A stretch of DNA of 16,252 bases from JAVJSU01 sp040219275 (GCA_040219275.1 JAVJSU010000001.1:1-16252), one strand, 5' to 3'. Positions 6,944 through 14,740 are shown, counted from the stretch's first letter. The notes: generated by a model from the sequence alone, not told the origin. Numbers and translations are program-made.

Positions 6944-9108
6944 AGAACCTTCACTAACGTACCAGAGTTTCCTTCACTCGAAATAGAGAGTTCACCACCG
7001 ATTTTCTCCGCACGCTCCTGCATAATTGATAAGCCGTGACCACCCTTTTTCTCAATGGCATGTCGATGAAAGCCCTCACCAAAATCCTGGACTCGTAAGG
7101 ATAATTGGTTATCAAGCTGTTCTAAGCGAACTATGACATTGCCGTCTTTTGTATGTTTCACAATGTTATTAAGTGCTTCCTGCACAATACGATAAAGTTG
7201 CGTTTTGATCTCTACAGATAGAGTCGGTAGATTCTCACCTAAAATTAAGTCAATCTGGCGATCTTTCCGACCCCTAAAAGCAATAATCAATTCTTCCAAC
7301 AAATCGCTGAGATCCACGTCCTCAAAACGTGACGGTCTCAATTCAAATAAAAGCAATCTCATTTCTGCTTGAGCGCCGCGTGATAAATTCACCATGTCAT
7401 TTAGAATTTCACTCTGGCGCTCTGGGCTTATTTTTTTCCTCTGCGATAATGACTCCGCCATAATCCGCAATGTAAAGAGTCCCTGACTTACAGCATCGTG
7501 CAAATCTCTCGCAATGCGTTGACGTTCTTCAACGATTGCCAATTCCCGTTCCTTCTGGTGAAGGCTAGCGTTGTTAATTGCGATAGACGCATGGTTGGCT
7601 AATGCTTCTAAACGTTCCAATAATTGTGGGCTAAAAGATACTGTTTTAGGAAGAAACATATTTATGATCCCATGAATAACACCGTCGGATTGAATAGGAA
7701 CGCCAATATAGGTGTTCGATTCATAGAGATCATCCCACACAGATATATCTTGTTGTTGCCCATAATATAGCGTTACCGGTTGTTTTGTTTGTAGTATTTG
7801 TTGGAAAATGGGCACATTCAATAACTTTATAACATTAATATCTTCAGTATGTTGAGGAATTTCACCGCGCCATTTGGCGATACTTCCAGAATGATCCTCT
7901 AACAGCATGATGTTTGCGGCATGAAACGCAACCATCCTCTCCAAATTAATCAAAATTCGATCTAGCACTTCTTCTAAATCGAGTGTGCTGTTTAAGCCAT
8001 GTACAATATCTAACATTGCTTCTGCAAAAACGCGTTGAATGTGTTCGCTCTGCTCGTGCTCGTGTAGCTCCTTAGTCCGTTGCTCAACACGGCGCTCTAG
8101 TGTTGCCGCATAATTCCGATTTTGTTGAAGTAATGCCATCTGTTGCAATGCAATACCAAGTTGTAATGAAACTTCTCCAGAAACATGAATGACGCTCTCA
8201 TCAAAATGTTCTAGTTGTTCTGCAAATAACCAAATATTACCGACATGCTTCATGGATTGAAAAATGGGGATGCTCAGGATTGCTTCCGAATTATCCGCTA
8301 CGGTATCTAGTACCTGATATTCCTGAGAGATATGTGACTGCGAAAACTCAGCGTGATTGCGTTCCAGAATCTCAATCCTGGATTGATCTTGAGTCATTGA
8401 ATAAGTGATAATCCCTGACCTGTCCTCTTTAAAAAGTAGGACGGATACTCTGTGGCAATCGGTGAGGGACAGCATATGTTCTAATACCACATTGATAATA
8501 TCGTTGGCAGAATGCAGACGCAAAATTGCCCGGTCAAGCTCTCGCAATCCCTGCAAGCGTTTTTCGAGCAATTTTTGCTGACTTATATCCGTTATTGTTA
8601 GCCGGAATGTACGCTCATATGGCGTTATACTTACCAAACTTTCGATCTTGCCATGAAAACGGGATTTATCCTGCCGCAGAAAGGTGAATTCGCCAGATAG
8701 CATTTTCTGTGTATGAATCATACGCTGTTGATATAAATAATATGAATCTTGGTCTTCCGGAGCTATCAGTTCCGCAAGTATATGACTCTGCATATCATTC
8801 TGAGACATACCAAATTGCTCGGTTGCTCTTTTATTCACTTTGCGTATCGTTCCAGAGTTGTCCGTAATGAGATATGTTATAGGAGCCAGATCAAATAAAT
8901 CTTCAAACTCCTGCCTGGATGATTCCAGCGCACTTTGCATGACTCTTAAATCTTCATTCTGGATCTCCAACTCGACATGATAAACCTTCAGCTCATGCAT
9001 CAGCTCATCCACAATAGTCACATCAGAGTGGGGCATATTGCCCATACGAGTCATCGCCTTTTCGACACGTCGGCGGAGTCGGAGCAGTCTATTTTGATTT
9101 TCATCCAT
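6931..9108 (-). CDS. Sensor histidine kinase, PAS-GAF-GAF-HisKA_3-HATPase (NarL-system type)
   Basis: The 725-residue protein has no predicted membrane segment, so it is a cytoplasmic sensor. Order: N-terminal coiled coil (about 1-65), PAS (about 66-180), GAF (about 190-325), coiled coil (about 330-365), GAF (about 370-515), HisKA_3 dimerisation domain with phospho-acceptor H537 in ARDLHDAVSQGLF, and HATPase_c (about 630-725). The ATPase has the N box (QEALNN, N648), DFGEGF (675-680) and GHGLSIMQERA (691-700 region). HisKA_3 kinases typically partner NarL/LuxR-type regulators, and one lies directly upstream on the same strand. GAF and PAS ligands cannot be told from sequence. The start ATG (9108-9106) has a weak ribosome site, GGTAGG, about 5 nt upstream. 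The 218-bp gap to the regulator gene holds an IS481 scar, so co-transcription may have been disturbed. Confidence 0.94.
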   Translation of the reverse strand: MDENQNRLLRLRRRVEKAMTRMGNMPHSDVTIVDELMHELKVYHVELEIQNEDLRVMQSALESSRQEFEDLFDLAPITYLITDNSGTIRKVNKRATEQFGMSQNDMQSHILAELIAPEDQDSYYLYQQRMIHTQKMLSGEFTFLRQDKSRFHGKIESLVSITPYERTFRLTITDISQQKLLEKRLQGLRELDRAILRLHSANDIINVVLEHMLSLTDCHRVSVLLFKEDRSGIITYSMTQDQSRIEILERNHAEFSQSHISQEYQVLDTVADNSEAILSIPIFQSMKHVGNIWLFAEQLEHFDESVIHVSGEVSLQLGIALQQMALLQQNRNYAATLERRVEQRTKELHEHEQSEHIQRVFAEAMLDIVHGLNSTLDLEEVLDRILINLERMVAFHAANIMLLEDHSGSIAKWRGEIPQHTEDINVIKLLNVPIFQQILQTKQPVTLYYGQQQDISVWDDLYESNTYIGVPIQSDGVIHGIINMFLPKTVSFSPQLLERLEALANHASIAINNASLHQKERELAIVEERQRIARDLHDAVSQGLFTLRIMAESLSQRKKISPERQSEILNDMVNLSRGAQAEMRLLLFELRPSRFEDVDLSDLLEELIIAFRGRKDRQIDLILGENLPTLSVEIKTQLYRIVQEALNNIVKHTKDGNVIVRLEQLDNQLSLRVQDFGEGFHRHAIEKKGGHGLSIMQERAEKIGGELSISSEGNSGTLVKVLLEL

Positions 9109-9142
9109 TGGTGCCTACCAATATGAGTTAAATTAACAGAGT

Positions 9143-9161
9143 AATCGGCAAGTAGCCGATT
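9143..9161. promoter_or_regulatory. Perfect inverted repeat upstream of the kinase gene
   Basis: AATCGGC (9143-9149) and GCCGATT (9155-9161) form a perfect 7-bp inverted repeat with a 5-nt spacer, 35 bp before the kinase start. It could be an operator for a dimeric regulator such as the adjacent response regulator, or a hairpin that ends transcription from the regulator gene. There is no T-run. Confidence 0.35.
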
Positions 9162-9242
9162 CCAGTACACAAGTGTATCCAACCTCTCCAGAGGATTTTG
9201 GTTTTAATAGAGAAGCACAATAATGAAGTGAGTCATCGTGGG

Positions 9243-9316
9243 TGCATAATCCCGGCTTTTAGGGGTACAGTATCAACTAAGCAGAGGCAGGAACTATGGG
9301 ATTGTCTATGCACACT
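9243..9316 (+). mobile_element. Decayed IS481-family left end (copy A)
   Basis: The stretch 9243-9301 aligns without gaps to the left end of the IS481-like element at 16117-16175. By hand count 47 of 59 bases are identical, including GGTACAGTATC, the ribosome site AGGCAGGA and ATGGGA. The start codon at 9296 is kept, but the reading breaks down (MGLSMHT then TAA at 9317-9319) and nothing of the rest of the transposase follows. The remnant ends just before the stop codon of the response-regulator gene. Confidence 0.68.
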
Positions 9317-9326
9317 TAATAATTAA

Positions 9327-9968
9327 TTATGAAAGTAACTTCTTCTCTAGCGCAATTGCCACTGCACCAGCACGATTCTTTACGTGTAGCTTGGACAAAA
9401 TGCTACTGACGTGATGCTTCACCGTTGAGTGGCTGATCGTTAATTCATCCGCGATACGTTGGTTACTGTAACCTAAAACCAATAGCTCTAAAACAGTAAG
9501 CTCACGATCACTTAAATCTTCCCCTAAACGAATAGAGTTCTTGGTGGATGCAATTAGTATTTGTGCCGCATCTGAGGAAAGTGTCGGGAGACCGCGATAA
9601 GCGTTACGAATAGCTTCAATCAGTTCCTGAGTTGAAACATCCTTCTTGATGAAGCTAATTGCACCCGCCTGCAATGCCTGCGTAACAAGGTGCTTGTCAT
9701 TATAACTAGTCAGGGCAATAATCTTAATATTTGGATGTGAGGCGATAATTTTTTGAGTGGTCTCCATACCGTTTATACCGGGTAGAAATAGATCCATCAA
9801 AATCACATCCGGGGCGACTTCAGAACAGATATTAAGCGCGCTTTCTCCAGTAGCCGCTCCTCCAACAAACTCAAGCTGATCCTGTGTTTCCAGCATAAAT
9901 TTTAGTCCATTCCGGACGATATCGTGATCATCAACAATCATGATTCTGATAGTACCGGTTTTGACCAT
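9327..9968 (-). CDS. NarL/LuxR-family response regulator
   Basis: The protein has 213 residues from the preferred ATG. The receiver domain (about 7-122) has the acidic pair D13-D14, phospho-acceptor D59 (in LMDLFLPG), T87 and K109 (in IKKDVS). A LuxR-type helix-turn-helix (about 150-210: LSDRELTVLELL, IADELTISHSTVKHHV) binds DNA. It is the likely partner of the HisKA_3 kinase downstream. Start choice: an in-frame TTG at 9998 would add 10 residues. That extension is translated from the purine-rich stretch GGGAGAGAGAGGGAAG itself, which is the obvious ribosome site for the ATG at 9968-9966, 7 nt away. I therefore place the start at 9968. The helix-turn-helix recognition helix is complete, so DNA binding is expected. 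Confidence 0.95.
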   Translation of the reverse strand: MVKTGTIRIMIVDDHDIVRNGLKFMLETQDQLEFVGGAATGESALNICSEVAPDVILMDLFLPGINGMETTQKIIASHPNIKIIALTSYNDKHLVTQALQAGAISFIKKDVSTQELIEAIRNAYRGLPTLSSDAAQILIASTKNSIRLGEDLSDRELTVLELLVLGYSNQRIADELTISHSTVKHHVSSILSKLHVKNRAGAVAIALEKKLLS

Positions 9969-10079
9969 ATGAATTCTTCCCTCTCTCTCCCTAGGCAAGT
10001 TCAGAAATCTGCTTTTTTGTTTACAACCTAATTTCAGTCAAACTTAGCCTTAATCATTTACCTAAAAAAACCTACCTCT

Positions 10080-10142
10080 ATTTTAAATTAAATTCCCTAA
10101 GAATTACAACAATATTCTATCATACTTTAATATAATTTGTAA
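10080..10142 (-). promoter_or_regulatory. Candidate promoters for the response regulator
   Basis: Two sigma70-like arrangements are visible on the minus strand: TTACAA (10142-10137), 17 nt, TAGAAT (10119-10114); and TTGTAA (10109-10104), 18 nt, TAAAAT (10085-10080). Both would give a leader of more than 100 nt before the ATG at 9968. In such AT-rich DNA matches of this quality arise easily. Confidence 0.3.
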
Positions 10143-10208
10143 TTTATTGAAAGTCGAGATGATAGCGCTAGTGCAGTATTCACCAAGGTGCCTTCACATA
10201 GAATTAAT

Positions 10209-10224
10209 CGCAACAAATATCTCT
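10209..10224 (+). repeat. 16-mer direct repeat, copy 1 (partner at 10762-10777)
   Basis: CGCAACAAATATCTCT here and CGCAACAATTATCTCT at 10762-10777 differ at one base. The pair brackets the small gene 10327-10665, as attachment-site or insertion duplications would. No integrase or other mobile gene is present, so chance or shared regulation remains possible. Confidence 0.3.
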
Positions 10225-10257
10225 TAGAGGTAATCTTCCAAAACCTTTAATTCTTCA

Positions 10258-10278
10258 GAGCGGCTAATCAGCCCGCTC
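10258..10278 (-). terminator. Weak hairpin downstream of the small phage-type gene
   Basis: GAGCGG (10258-10263) pairs with CCGCTC (10273-10278), with two more inner pairs possible. It lies 49 nt past the stop codon of the 10327-10665 gene. No T-run follows, so termination is uncertain. Confidence 0.3.
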
Positions 10279-10326
10279 AATTGACCGGTGAATTCAAAAT
10301 CCGCTTAATACTTTTTCCATAACTTA

Positions 10327-10665
10327 TTACGCTTCTTCGCGTTTATCGAGAATCTGTAACAATTCATCTGCCGCCTGAGCAATTTCTGTGTGGTCATACT
10401 GCGCGGCACGTTGCTTAGCGGCGATTACACCAGCGCGATGCACCTTTTTAAAATCGCCATAGGGAAATTCCCAGCGTCCTTTGGTCTTCTTACTTGAATC
10501 TGTATCAATGCCTAGATACCATTTGCTGAACTCGCCCCAACCCTGCTTGTCGAGTTCCTTATTTTCCTCGTCTGCATCGGGCTGGCTAGCACTCCAATCT
10601 GTGTCCGTGATGTAATCATCATTTTTGATCAGGTGCTTAGCGTGCTTTACCGCCTCACTATTCAA
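10327..10665 (-). CDS. Small conserved hypothetical protein, phage-type
   Basis: The 112-residue acidic, soluble protein begins LNSEAVKHAKHLI and has a central WGEFSKWYLGID segment. A WEFPYGDFKKVHRAGVIAAK block follows and then a helical end (AADELLQILD). This order (AVxHAKxLI, WxxYxxWxLGxD, xxYPxGxxxxxxRxGxIAAKQRAAQ) is one I associate with short proteins in phage structural regions and bacterial genomes. The function is unknown to me. The start is a TTG (10665-10663); no in-frame ATG or GTG precedes the conserved beginning, and an in-frame TAG lies 27 nt upstream. No clear ribosome site is seen. It stands alone, divergent from the dehydrogenase gene, without other phage genes. Confidence 0.75.
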   Translation of the reverse strand: MNSEAVKHAKHLIKNDDYITDTDWSASQPDADEENKELDKQGWGEFSKWYLGIDTDSSKKTKGRWEFPYGDFKKVHRAGVIAAKQRAAQYDHTEIAQAADELLQILDKREEA

Positions 10666-10719
10666 TTTAACGCTCAGTGGATGTCCCTAAGATAGGTATC
10701 ACGCCATCTCAACAAAAAA

Positions 10720-10749
10720 TTGACGTTGAATCCGTGTACTTTCGATAAT
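10720..10749 (+). promoter_or_regulatory. Candidate sigma70-like promoter for the dehydrogenase gene
   Basis: TTGACG (10720-10725) and GATAAT (10744-10749) are separated by 18 nt, and each matches the consensus at five of six positions. This is the best promoter match in the window. Transcription would begin near 10757, about 208 nt before the ATG at 10965. Confidence 0.45.
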
Positions 10750-10806
10750 TTAATCGTAACACGCAACAATTATCTCTGCATCGGTTACCCGTACCTTTTT
10801 GAAACC

Positions 10807-10892
10807 ACCCACCTGGGTAAGAAAAAGCATAAACCACAGAGTTCGCATTCACGACTATAGCCGGATGACCTAACAGCATTAACCCACCTGGG
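10807..10892 (+). repeat. Two exact ACCCACCTGGG repeats in the dehydrogenase leader
   Basis: ACCCACCTGGG occurs at 10807-10817 and 10882-10892, 75 nt apart. Each copy is itself nearly self-complementary (ACCCA-CC-TGGG). The copies can also pair with one another, since TGGGTAA at 10813-10819 is near-complementary to TTAACCCA at 10880-10887. They may be operator sites or parts of an alternative RNA fold. Confidence 0.4.
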
Positions 10893-10964
10893 CGTTACCA
10901 TAATCGACTAAGCATGATTTGATAAAGGGACATAAATTTAACAAAGCGCGAAAGGAAGTAATGT

Positions 10965-11831
10965 ATGCAAAATCAACCGAAACCTCCCTTCCCGGAACAA
11001 CATCAGCAGAAGCCCGGTGACGAATCAGAATTAGATCCCCGTCCCCGTTATGAAGCACCTTTGTATCATGGAAGTGGTAAATTACAGGGGAAAGTCGCAC
11101 TCATCACAGGTGGCGATTCAGGAATTGGACGAGCAGTAGCGGTTTTGTTCGCACGCGAAGGGGCAGATATCTGCTTTACACATTTGCCTGAAGAAAGTGA
11201 TGACGCGCAGGAAACCCGGCAGGCAGTCGAAGATGAAGGTCGCGATGTCTTGTCGCTGGTTAGCGATGTTACCGATTTTCAGCAGTGTCAGAATGCAGTG
11301 GAGAAAACTGTCGAGCGTTTTGGACAATTGGATATTCTGGTCAATAACGCCGCTTATCAACAACATGTGACAAAAATAGAAGATCTTCCGCTTGAACAAT
11401 GGGAGCATACCTTTAGGACAAACATTTTCGGGTATTTCTATATGGTGAAAGCCGCCATCCAGCATATGGATGAGGGAGCCGTCATCATTAATACGGGATC
11501 TGAAACTGGTCTGGAAGGTAGTAAGAATTTGCTGGATTATTCGGCGACAAAGGGCGCAATTCATGCGTTCACCAAATCACTCGCCCAACATTTGGTGGAT
11601 CGCAAAATTCGCGTCAATTGTGTTGCGCCAGGACCGGTCTGGACACCGTTAAACCCCAGCGACAAAACCGCTGAAAAAGTGGCTAAATTCGGTTCTGATG
11701 TGCCTATGGAACGCCCTGCTCAACCTGAAGAGATTGCGCCGTCTTACGTATTTCTAGCCGCAGAGAGTGATTCAAGTTATATCACAGGTGAAGTGTTAAC
11801 CCTGCTCGGCGGGAAAACAATGGCTGGTTAA
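10965..11831 (+). CDS. Short-chain dehydrogenase/reductase, YghA/YhdF-like
   Basis: The 288-residue SDR has the nucleotide-binding motif TGGDSGIGRA (48-57), NNAA (127-130), and catalytic S179 (INTGSE), Y192 and K196 (YSATK). It ends with TGEVLTLLGG near the C terminus. The 40-residue polar, proline-rich leader (QNQPKPPFPEQHQQKPGDE) before the Rossmann fold is typical of the YghA / YhdF / general-stress glucose-ribitol dehydrogenase-like subgroup. The Rossmann motif is intact; the cofactor preference and alcohol or aldehyde substrate cannot be fixed from sequence. AAAGGAAG (10951-10958) lies 6 nt before the chosen ATG; an out-of-frame ATG at 10961 is ignored. The gene shares a bidirectional terminator with the next, convergent gene. 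Confidence 0.93.
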   Translation: MQNQPKPPFPEQHQQKPGDESELDPRPRYEAPLYHGSGKLQGKVALITGGDSGIGRAVAVLFAREGADICFTHLPEESDDAQETRQAVEDEGRDVLSLVSDVTDFQQCQNAVEKTVERFGQLDILVNNAAYQQHVTKIEDLPLEQWEHTFRTNIFGYFYMVKAAIQHMDEGAVIINTGSETGLEGSKNLLDYSATKGAIHAFTKSLAQHLVDRKIRVNCVAPGPVWTPLNPSDKTAEKVAKFGSDVPMERPAQPEEIAPSYVFLAAESDSSYITGEVLTLLGGKTMAG

Positions 11832-11865
11832 TATCGGCGGGCTAAATCTTAGTTGATGCAAATTT

Positions 11866-11901
11866 TAAAGGCGCAATATTTTAATTAATATCGCGCCTTT
11901 A
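11866..11901. terminator. Bidirectional intrinsic terminator
   Basis: Arms 11866-11880 and 11887-11901 pair (core AAAGGCGC with GCGCCTTT, plus ATATT with AATAT, one mismatch) around the loop TTAATT. There are A/T-rich tracts on both outer sides. It lies between the convergent dehydrogenase and LysM/GerMN genes. Confidence 0.75.
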
Positions 11902-11933
11902 TACCTCATTTTGATTTAGAGAAATACTCCACA

Positions 11934-13202
11934 CTAAAATGCTGTGTCCAACGTTTCTCCATTGACGTTAATTGTCACCGTATCTACCGTGCTATATTGC
12001 AATGCTGTCTGGCGGAGTTGAGCTTCAACACGCGGCTGGTCACAGACACCACCGATTGTAAGTGAGCCTGTCATGTTAATGACCGCTTCCCCATTCTGGA
12101 TGGTGACGTTCGTAAGAGTCAGATCAGATTGATAGAGCGCATTATATAATCCTGATTGCCCATATGTCCTTGAATTAATATCAAGCAATTCGGTGAGTGC
12201 CGCTGTTAAAGGAGCTTGCGTAGATTCGAAGGTGACGGTCACAGGGATGATGCTATCATCACATCCAATGGGATTACCAGAACGTCCCGCATCTCCCAGC
12301 GCGACAAGATAAATCTGGCTTTGCTCAAAGAATGCCCCGTCTGCCGGTTGGGTCGGTACTGCTGTCGGCTGGAAAACCTCATCTGTCACGGTAAAAACTT
12401 CAGAAACGGTCTCTTCATTATTCAGGACGACAACAGCGACTCGCTCTGTACCGACCGCCAGATTATCGGAAAGGCGTAGCGTAGTATCAAGCTCCCCATC
12501 GTCTCCGATTTCTCGTGTTCCAACAACGATATATTCTGACTCTGGCGGACCAATTCCTAATGAGACGTTTGCTCCGGGCGGAAAGCCTGCCGCATATAAA
12601 CGAATGGTCATGCCTGCTGAACCACTATCTGGACGAATGGACACAACTGTTTCACCGTCATTTTCAGGGATTGAAATGGTTTGCCCGGCAAAAATGAGCG
12701 AACGATCCTCAATATCAGGGTTAGTCGCTATGAGTGCCGCAACTGTGGTATTACATTGTTGTGCGATTCCAAAGAGGTTTTCACCTTCAGCAACGGTATA
12801 AGTATCTTCACATGTCATCGGTAAAGGTGTCATTGGTTCATCTGGCATTGTTACCGCCGGACGCGAGTCACACAGAACAACCGAATCACCACTATCAGAC
12901 ACACGATAGTCATATAGAGTTCCGTCATAAGTCAGGAAGAACTGATAGCCCGGTGTAATTACCTGTGCATAATTAGCGCCCATCGATGGGCAACCGAGAC
13001 TTGTATCACTAAAATCTCTACGGATCCATTCGTAACTGATGAGATCAGCACGAGAAACATCTTCGCGTAATCCCTGACTCAGCGATGCAAGTACAATATC
13101 CAGTTGTGGCGGAATGTTATTATCATCTTCCTGTGCGTTCACCAAAAATGCAGAGAAAACTAAAATTAACAATACGCCTATGCTTCGGCGAGTAAATTTC
13201 AT
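11934..13202 (-). CDS. Secreted LysM and GerMN-like domain protein
   Basis: The 422-residue protein starts with a signal peptide: MKFTRRS, a hydrophobic core (about 9-21) and likely cleavage after VNA at 23. It has no lipobox cysteine, so it is secreted and not a lipoprotein. Residues 30-112 form a small domain (SDTSLGCP, VITPGYQFFLTYDG) with a probable disulfide pair C71/C111, which I associate with Chloroflexota exported proteins. Residues 133-179 are a LysM cell-wall-binding repeat (YTVAEGENLFGIAQQ ... AGQTISIP). Residues 184-273 look like an Ig/IPT-type beta domain. A Pro/Thr linker leads to a GerMN-like domain (about 292-420; YNALYQSDLTLTNVTIQNG, VDTVTINVNG). The likely role is at the cell envelope; the exact function is unknown. 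The ribosome site GGAGGT (13213-13208) is excellent. Confidence 0.88.
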   Translation of the reverse strand: MKFTRRSIGVLLILVFSAFLVNAQEDDNNIPPQLDIVLASLSQGLREDVSRADLISYEWIRRDFSDTSLGCPSMGANYAQVITPGYQFFLTYDGTLYDYRVSDSGDSVVLCDSRPAVTMPDEPMTPLPMTCEDTYTVAEGENLFGIAQQCNTTVAALIATNPDIEDRSLIFAGQTISIPENDGETVVSIRPDSGSAGMTIRLYAAGFPPGANVSLGIGPPESEYIVVGTREIGDDGELDTTLRLSDNLAVGTERVAVVVLNNEETVSEVFTVTDEVFQPTAVPTQPADGAFFEQSQIYLVALGDAGRSGNPIGCDDSIIPVTVTFESTQAPLTAALTELLDINSRTYGQSGLYNALYQSDLTLTNVTIQNGEAVINMTGSLTIGGVCDQPRVEAQLRQTALQYSTVDTVTINVNGETLDTAF

Positions 13203-13472
13203 AAATTACCTCCATCAAACACATTATCACTTCGGTCAAAAACGCGTTTAAATGCTTCACGAATATGCGGTATTGAAAATGGCTAATTGTCATTAAACGC
13301 AGAATTTTTGACGTTATTATCGACGCTAGCATCATTGTGCTTGAGCCACAATGGGTCACCAGAGCGAAATGTGCATGGCTCTTTAAGACCATCCAACATG
13401 AGAGAACTAGCCCTAATGGCTCACATTGAACCTGTTTCTATACGTAAATTAATCTCCGTAATTATGTGAAAT

Positions 13473-13501
13473 TTGATCTGCACACCAGTCATGTTCAGAA
13501 T
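13473..13501 (+). promoter_or_regulatory. Candidate promoter for transaldolase
   Basis: TTGATC (13473-13478), a 17-nt spacer and CAGAAT (13496-13501) each match the sigma70 consensus at four of six positions. Transcription would start near 13508, at the edge of the inverted repeat at 13509-13526, and give a leader of about 125 nt. Confidence 0.32.
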
Positions 13502-13508
13502 GATAAAT

Positions 13509-13526
13509 ATGGGTCAATCGACCCAT
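13509..13526. promoter_or_regulatory. Perfect inverted repeat, putative operator
   Basis: ATGGGTCaatcGACCCAT is a perfect 7-bp inverted repeat with a 4-nt centre, 108 bp before the transaldolase ATG. Its place at the predicted transcription start suggests a repressor site. It could also form a hairpin at the 5' end of the mRNA. Confidence 0.45.
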
Positions 13527-13633
13527 CTGTGTCTACCAGTTCTACTGATCCCAGAATCTCTATCATGAGCTACCATAAATAGACAACTGCTACAGTCTAA
13601 CGGCAATTCGCAATTTTTAGGAGGAACTTAACT

Positions 13634-14722
13634 ATGACAAAACTACATGCACTAAATCAACTTGGTCAGGCAGTCTGGCTGGATTTTATCAGTCGTGACC
13701 TTATTGAATCCGGTGAGTTAGCCGATCTCATTCAACAGGGGTTACGGGGAATGACCTCTAACCCGTCAATCTTTGAAAAATCCATCTCAAATGGTGAAGC
13801 GTATGATGAACAACTAAATGCGCTAAAAGATGAACACAAAACACCGATTGAGATTTATGAAGCGATTGCCATTCAGGATATTCAATCGGCGGCGGATCTT
13901 TTTCGTCAACTTTATGATGAAACCAATGGCGCGGATGGTTTTGTAAGTTTAGAGGTCAACCCAAATTTATCACGCGATACACAAGGCACAATCGACGAAG
14001 TGCATCGTTTACGTGAGCGTGTGAACCGTCCCAATGTGATGTTTAAAGTCCCGGCAACCAATGAGGGCATTATTGCTGTGCGCCGTCTGGTGAGCGAGGG
14101 GATTAATGTGAATATCACCCTGATGTTCTCCTTATCGCATTACAACGCCGTCGCACAGGCTTATATTGATGGTTTAGAGACCTATTATGAAGCAGGCGGG
14201 GATATGTCCCGTGTTGCCTCTGTGGCATCATTTTTTGTGAGTCGTGTGGATGCAAAATTAGATCCCATACTTGAAAAGAAAGGTGCGGAATACCTGAAGG
14301 GTAAAATTGCCATCGCCAATGCGAAACAAGTTTACAAGCGCTTCAACGAAATGTTCAGTGGGGGGCGCTGGGAAAAGTTAGCAAATGCAGGGGCGCGTGT
14401 TCAACGACCACTCTGGGCGAGTACTAGCACAAAAGACCCTTCCTACCCGGATACGCTTTATGTCGATAATCTAATCGGAGCGAATACGGTGAATACCATG
14501 CCACCGGATACATTAGATGCCTTTCTCGATCATGGCAACGTTCAGGAAACAGTCAATCAAGGGGTTGACGAAGCCGATACACATCTTGTTGAACTGGTGA
14601 AACATGATATCAACCTGTTGAAAATCGGAGATGAACTTCAAGAAGAAGGTGTTGAGAAATTCATGATGCCCTTTGATGCGCTCATGAATACAATTGCTAA
14701 AGAATCTCAACACGTCGTATGA
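13634..14722 (+). CDS. tal: Transaldolase
   Basis: The 362-residue enzyme transfers a dihydroxyacetone unit between sugar phosphates in the non-oxidative pentose phosphate pathway (sedoheptulose-7-P + glyceraldehyde-3-P to erythrose-4-P + fructose-6-P) in the cytoplasm. Visible features are GQAVWLDFISRDL at 11-23 with D17, the TSNPSIFEK block (41-49), SLEVNP (105-110), the Schiff-base lysine K138 in MFKVPATNEG, NVNITLMFS, and WASTSTKDP. The length and sequence fit the long bacterial class (about 360-370 residues), not the 210-residue TalC/fructose-6-P aldolase-like class. AGGAGG (13619-13624) lies 9 nt upstream of the ATG. No partner transketolase, zwf or gnd gene is seen nearby. Confidence 0.96.
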   Translation: MTKLHALNQLGQAVWLDFISRDLIESGELADLIQQGLRGMTSNPSIFEKSISNGEAYDEQLNALKDEHKTPIEIYEAIAIQDIQSAADLFRQLYDETNGADGFVSLEVNPNLSRDTQGTIDEVHRLRERVNRPNVMFKVPATNEGIIAVRRLVSEGINVNITLMFSLSHYNAVAQAYIDGLETYYEAGGDMSRVASVASFFVSRVDAKLDPILEKKGAEYLKGKIAIANAKQVYKRFNEMFSGGRWEKLANAGARVQRPLWASTSTKDPSYPDTLYVDNLIGANTVNTMPPDTLDAFLDHGNVQETVNQGVDEADTHLVELVKHDINLLKIGDELQEEGVEKFMMPFDALMNTIAKESQHVV

Positions 14723-14740
14723 ATCATAGAAATCAGGTTA

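Larger units (their letters stand above)
9969..10326. other. AT-rich intergenic region upstream of the response regulator
   Basis: The 358 bp include a very AT-rich core (about 10040-10150), as expected for a promoter region reading leftward, and the regulator's ribosome site (about 9975-9990). No coding frame or RNA gene was seen. The right part holds a small hairpin (10258-10278) and one copy of a near-exact 16-mer repeated at 10762. Confidence 0.5.
10666..10964. other. Divergent intergenic region with a long dehydrogenase leader
   Basis: The 299 bp hold a good plus-strand promoter candidate (10720-10749). The untranslated leader would be about 200 nt. It carries the second 16-mer copy (10762-10777) and two exact ACCCACCTGGG copies (10807-10817, 10882-10892). 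No small coding frame with a ribosome site was seen. Confidence 0.5.
13203..13633. other. Divergent intergenic region, LysM gene / transaldolase
   Basis: The 431 bp contain the ribosome sites of both genes, a plausible transaldolase promoter (13473-13501) and a perfect inverted repeat right after it (13509-13526). A second small inverted repeat, AGCC/GGCT, lies near 13410. No convincing coding frame or RNA gene was found. Confidence 0.5.

Noticed and set aside
9969..9998. Upstream TTG start of the response regulator
   Set aside because: The extension is translated from the purine-rich ribosome site that serves the ATG at 9968; receiver domains start within a few residues of that ATG.
11118..11564. 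148-codon minus-strand frame inside the dehydrogenase gene
   Set aside because: Lies wholly antisense to a gene with clear SDR motifs; Cys/Phe-rich shadow translation.
12216..12958. Several plus-strand frames opposite the LysM/GerMN gene
   Set aside because: Antisense shadows of a gene with signal peptide, LysM motif and strong ribosome site.
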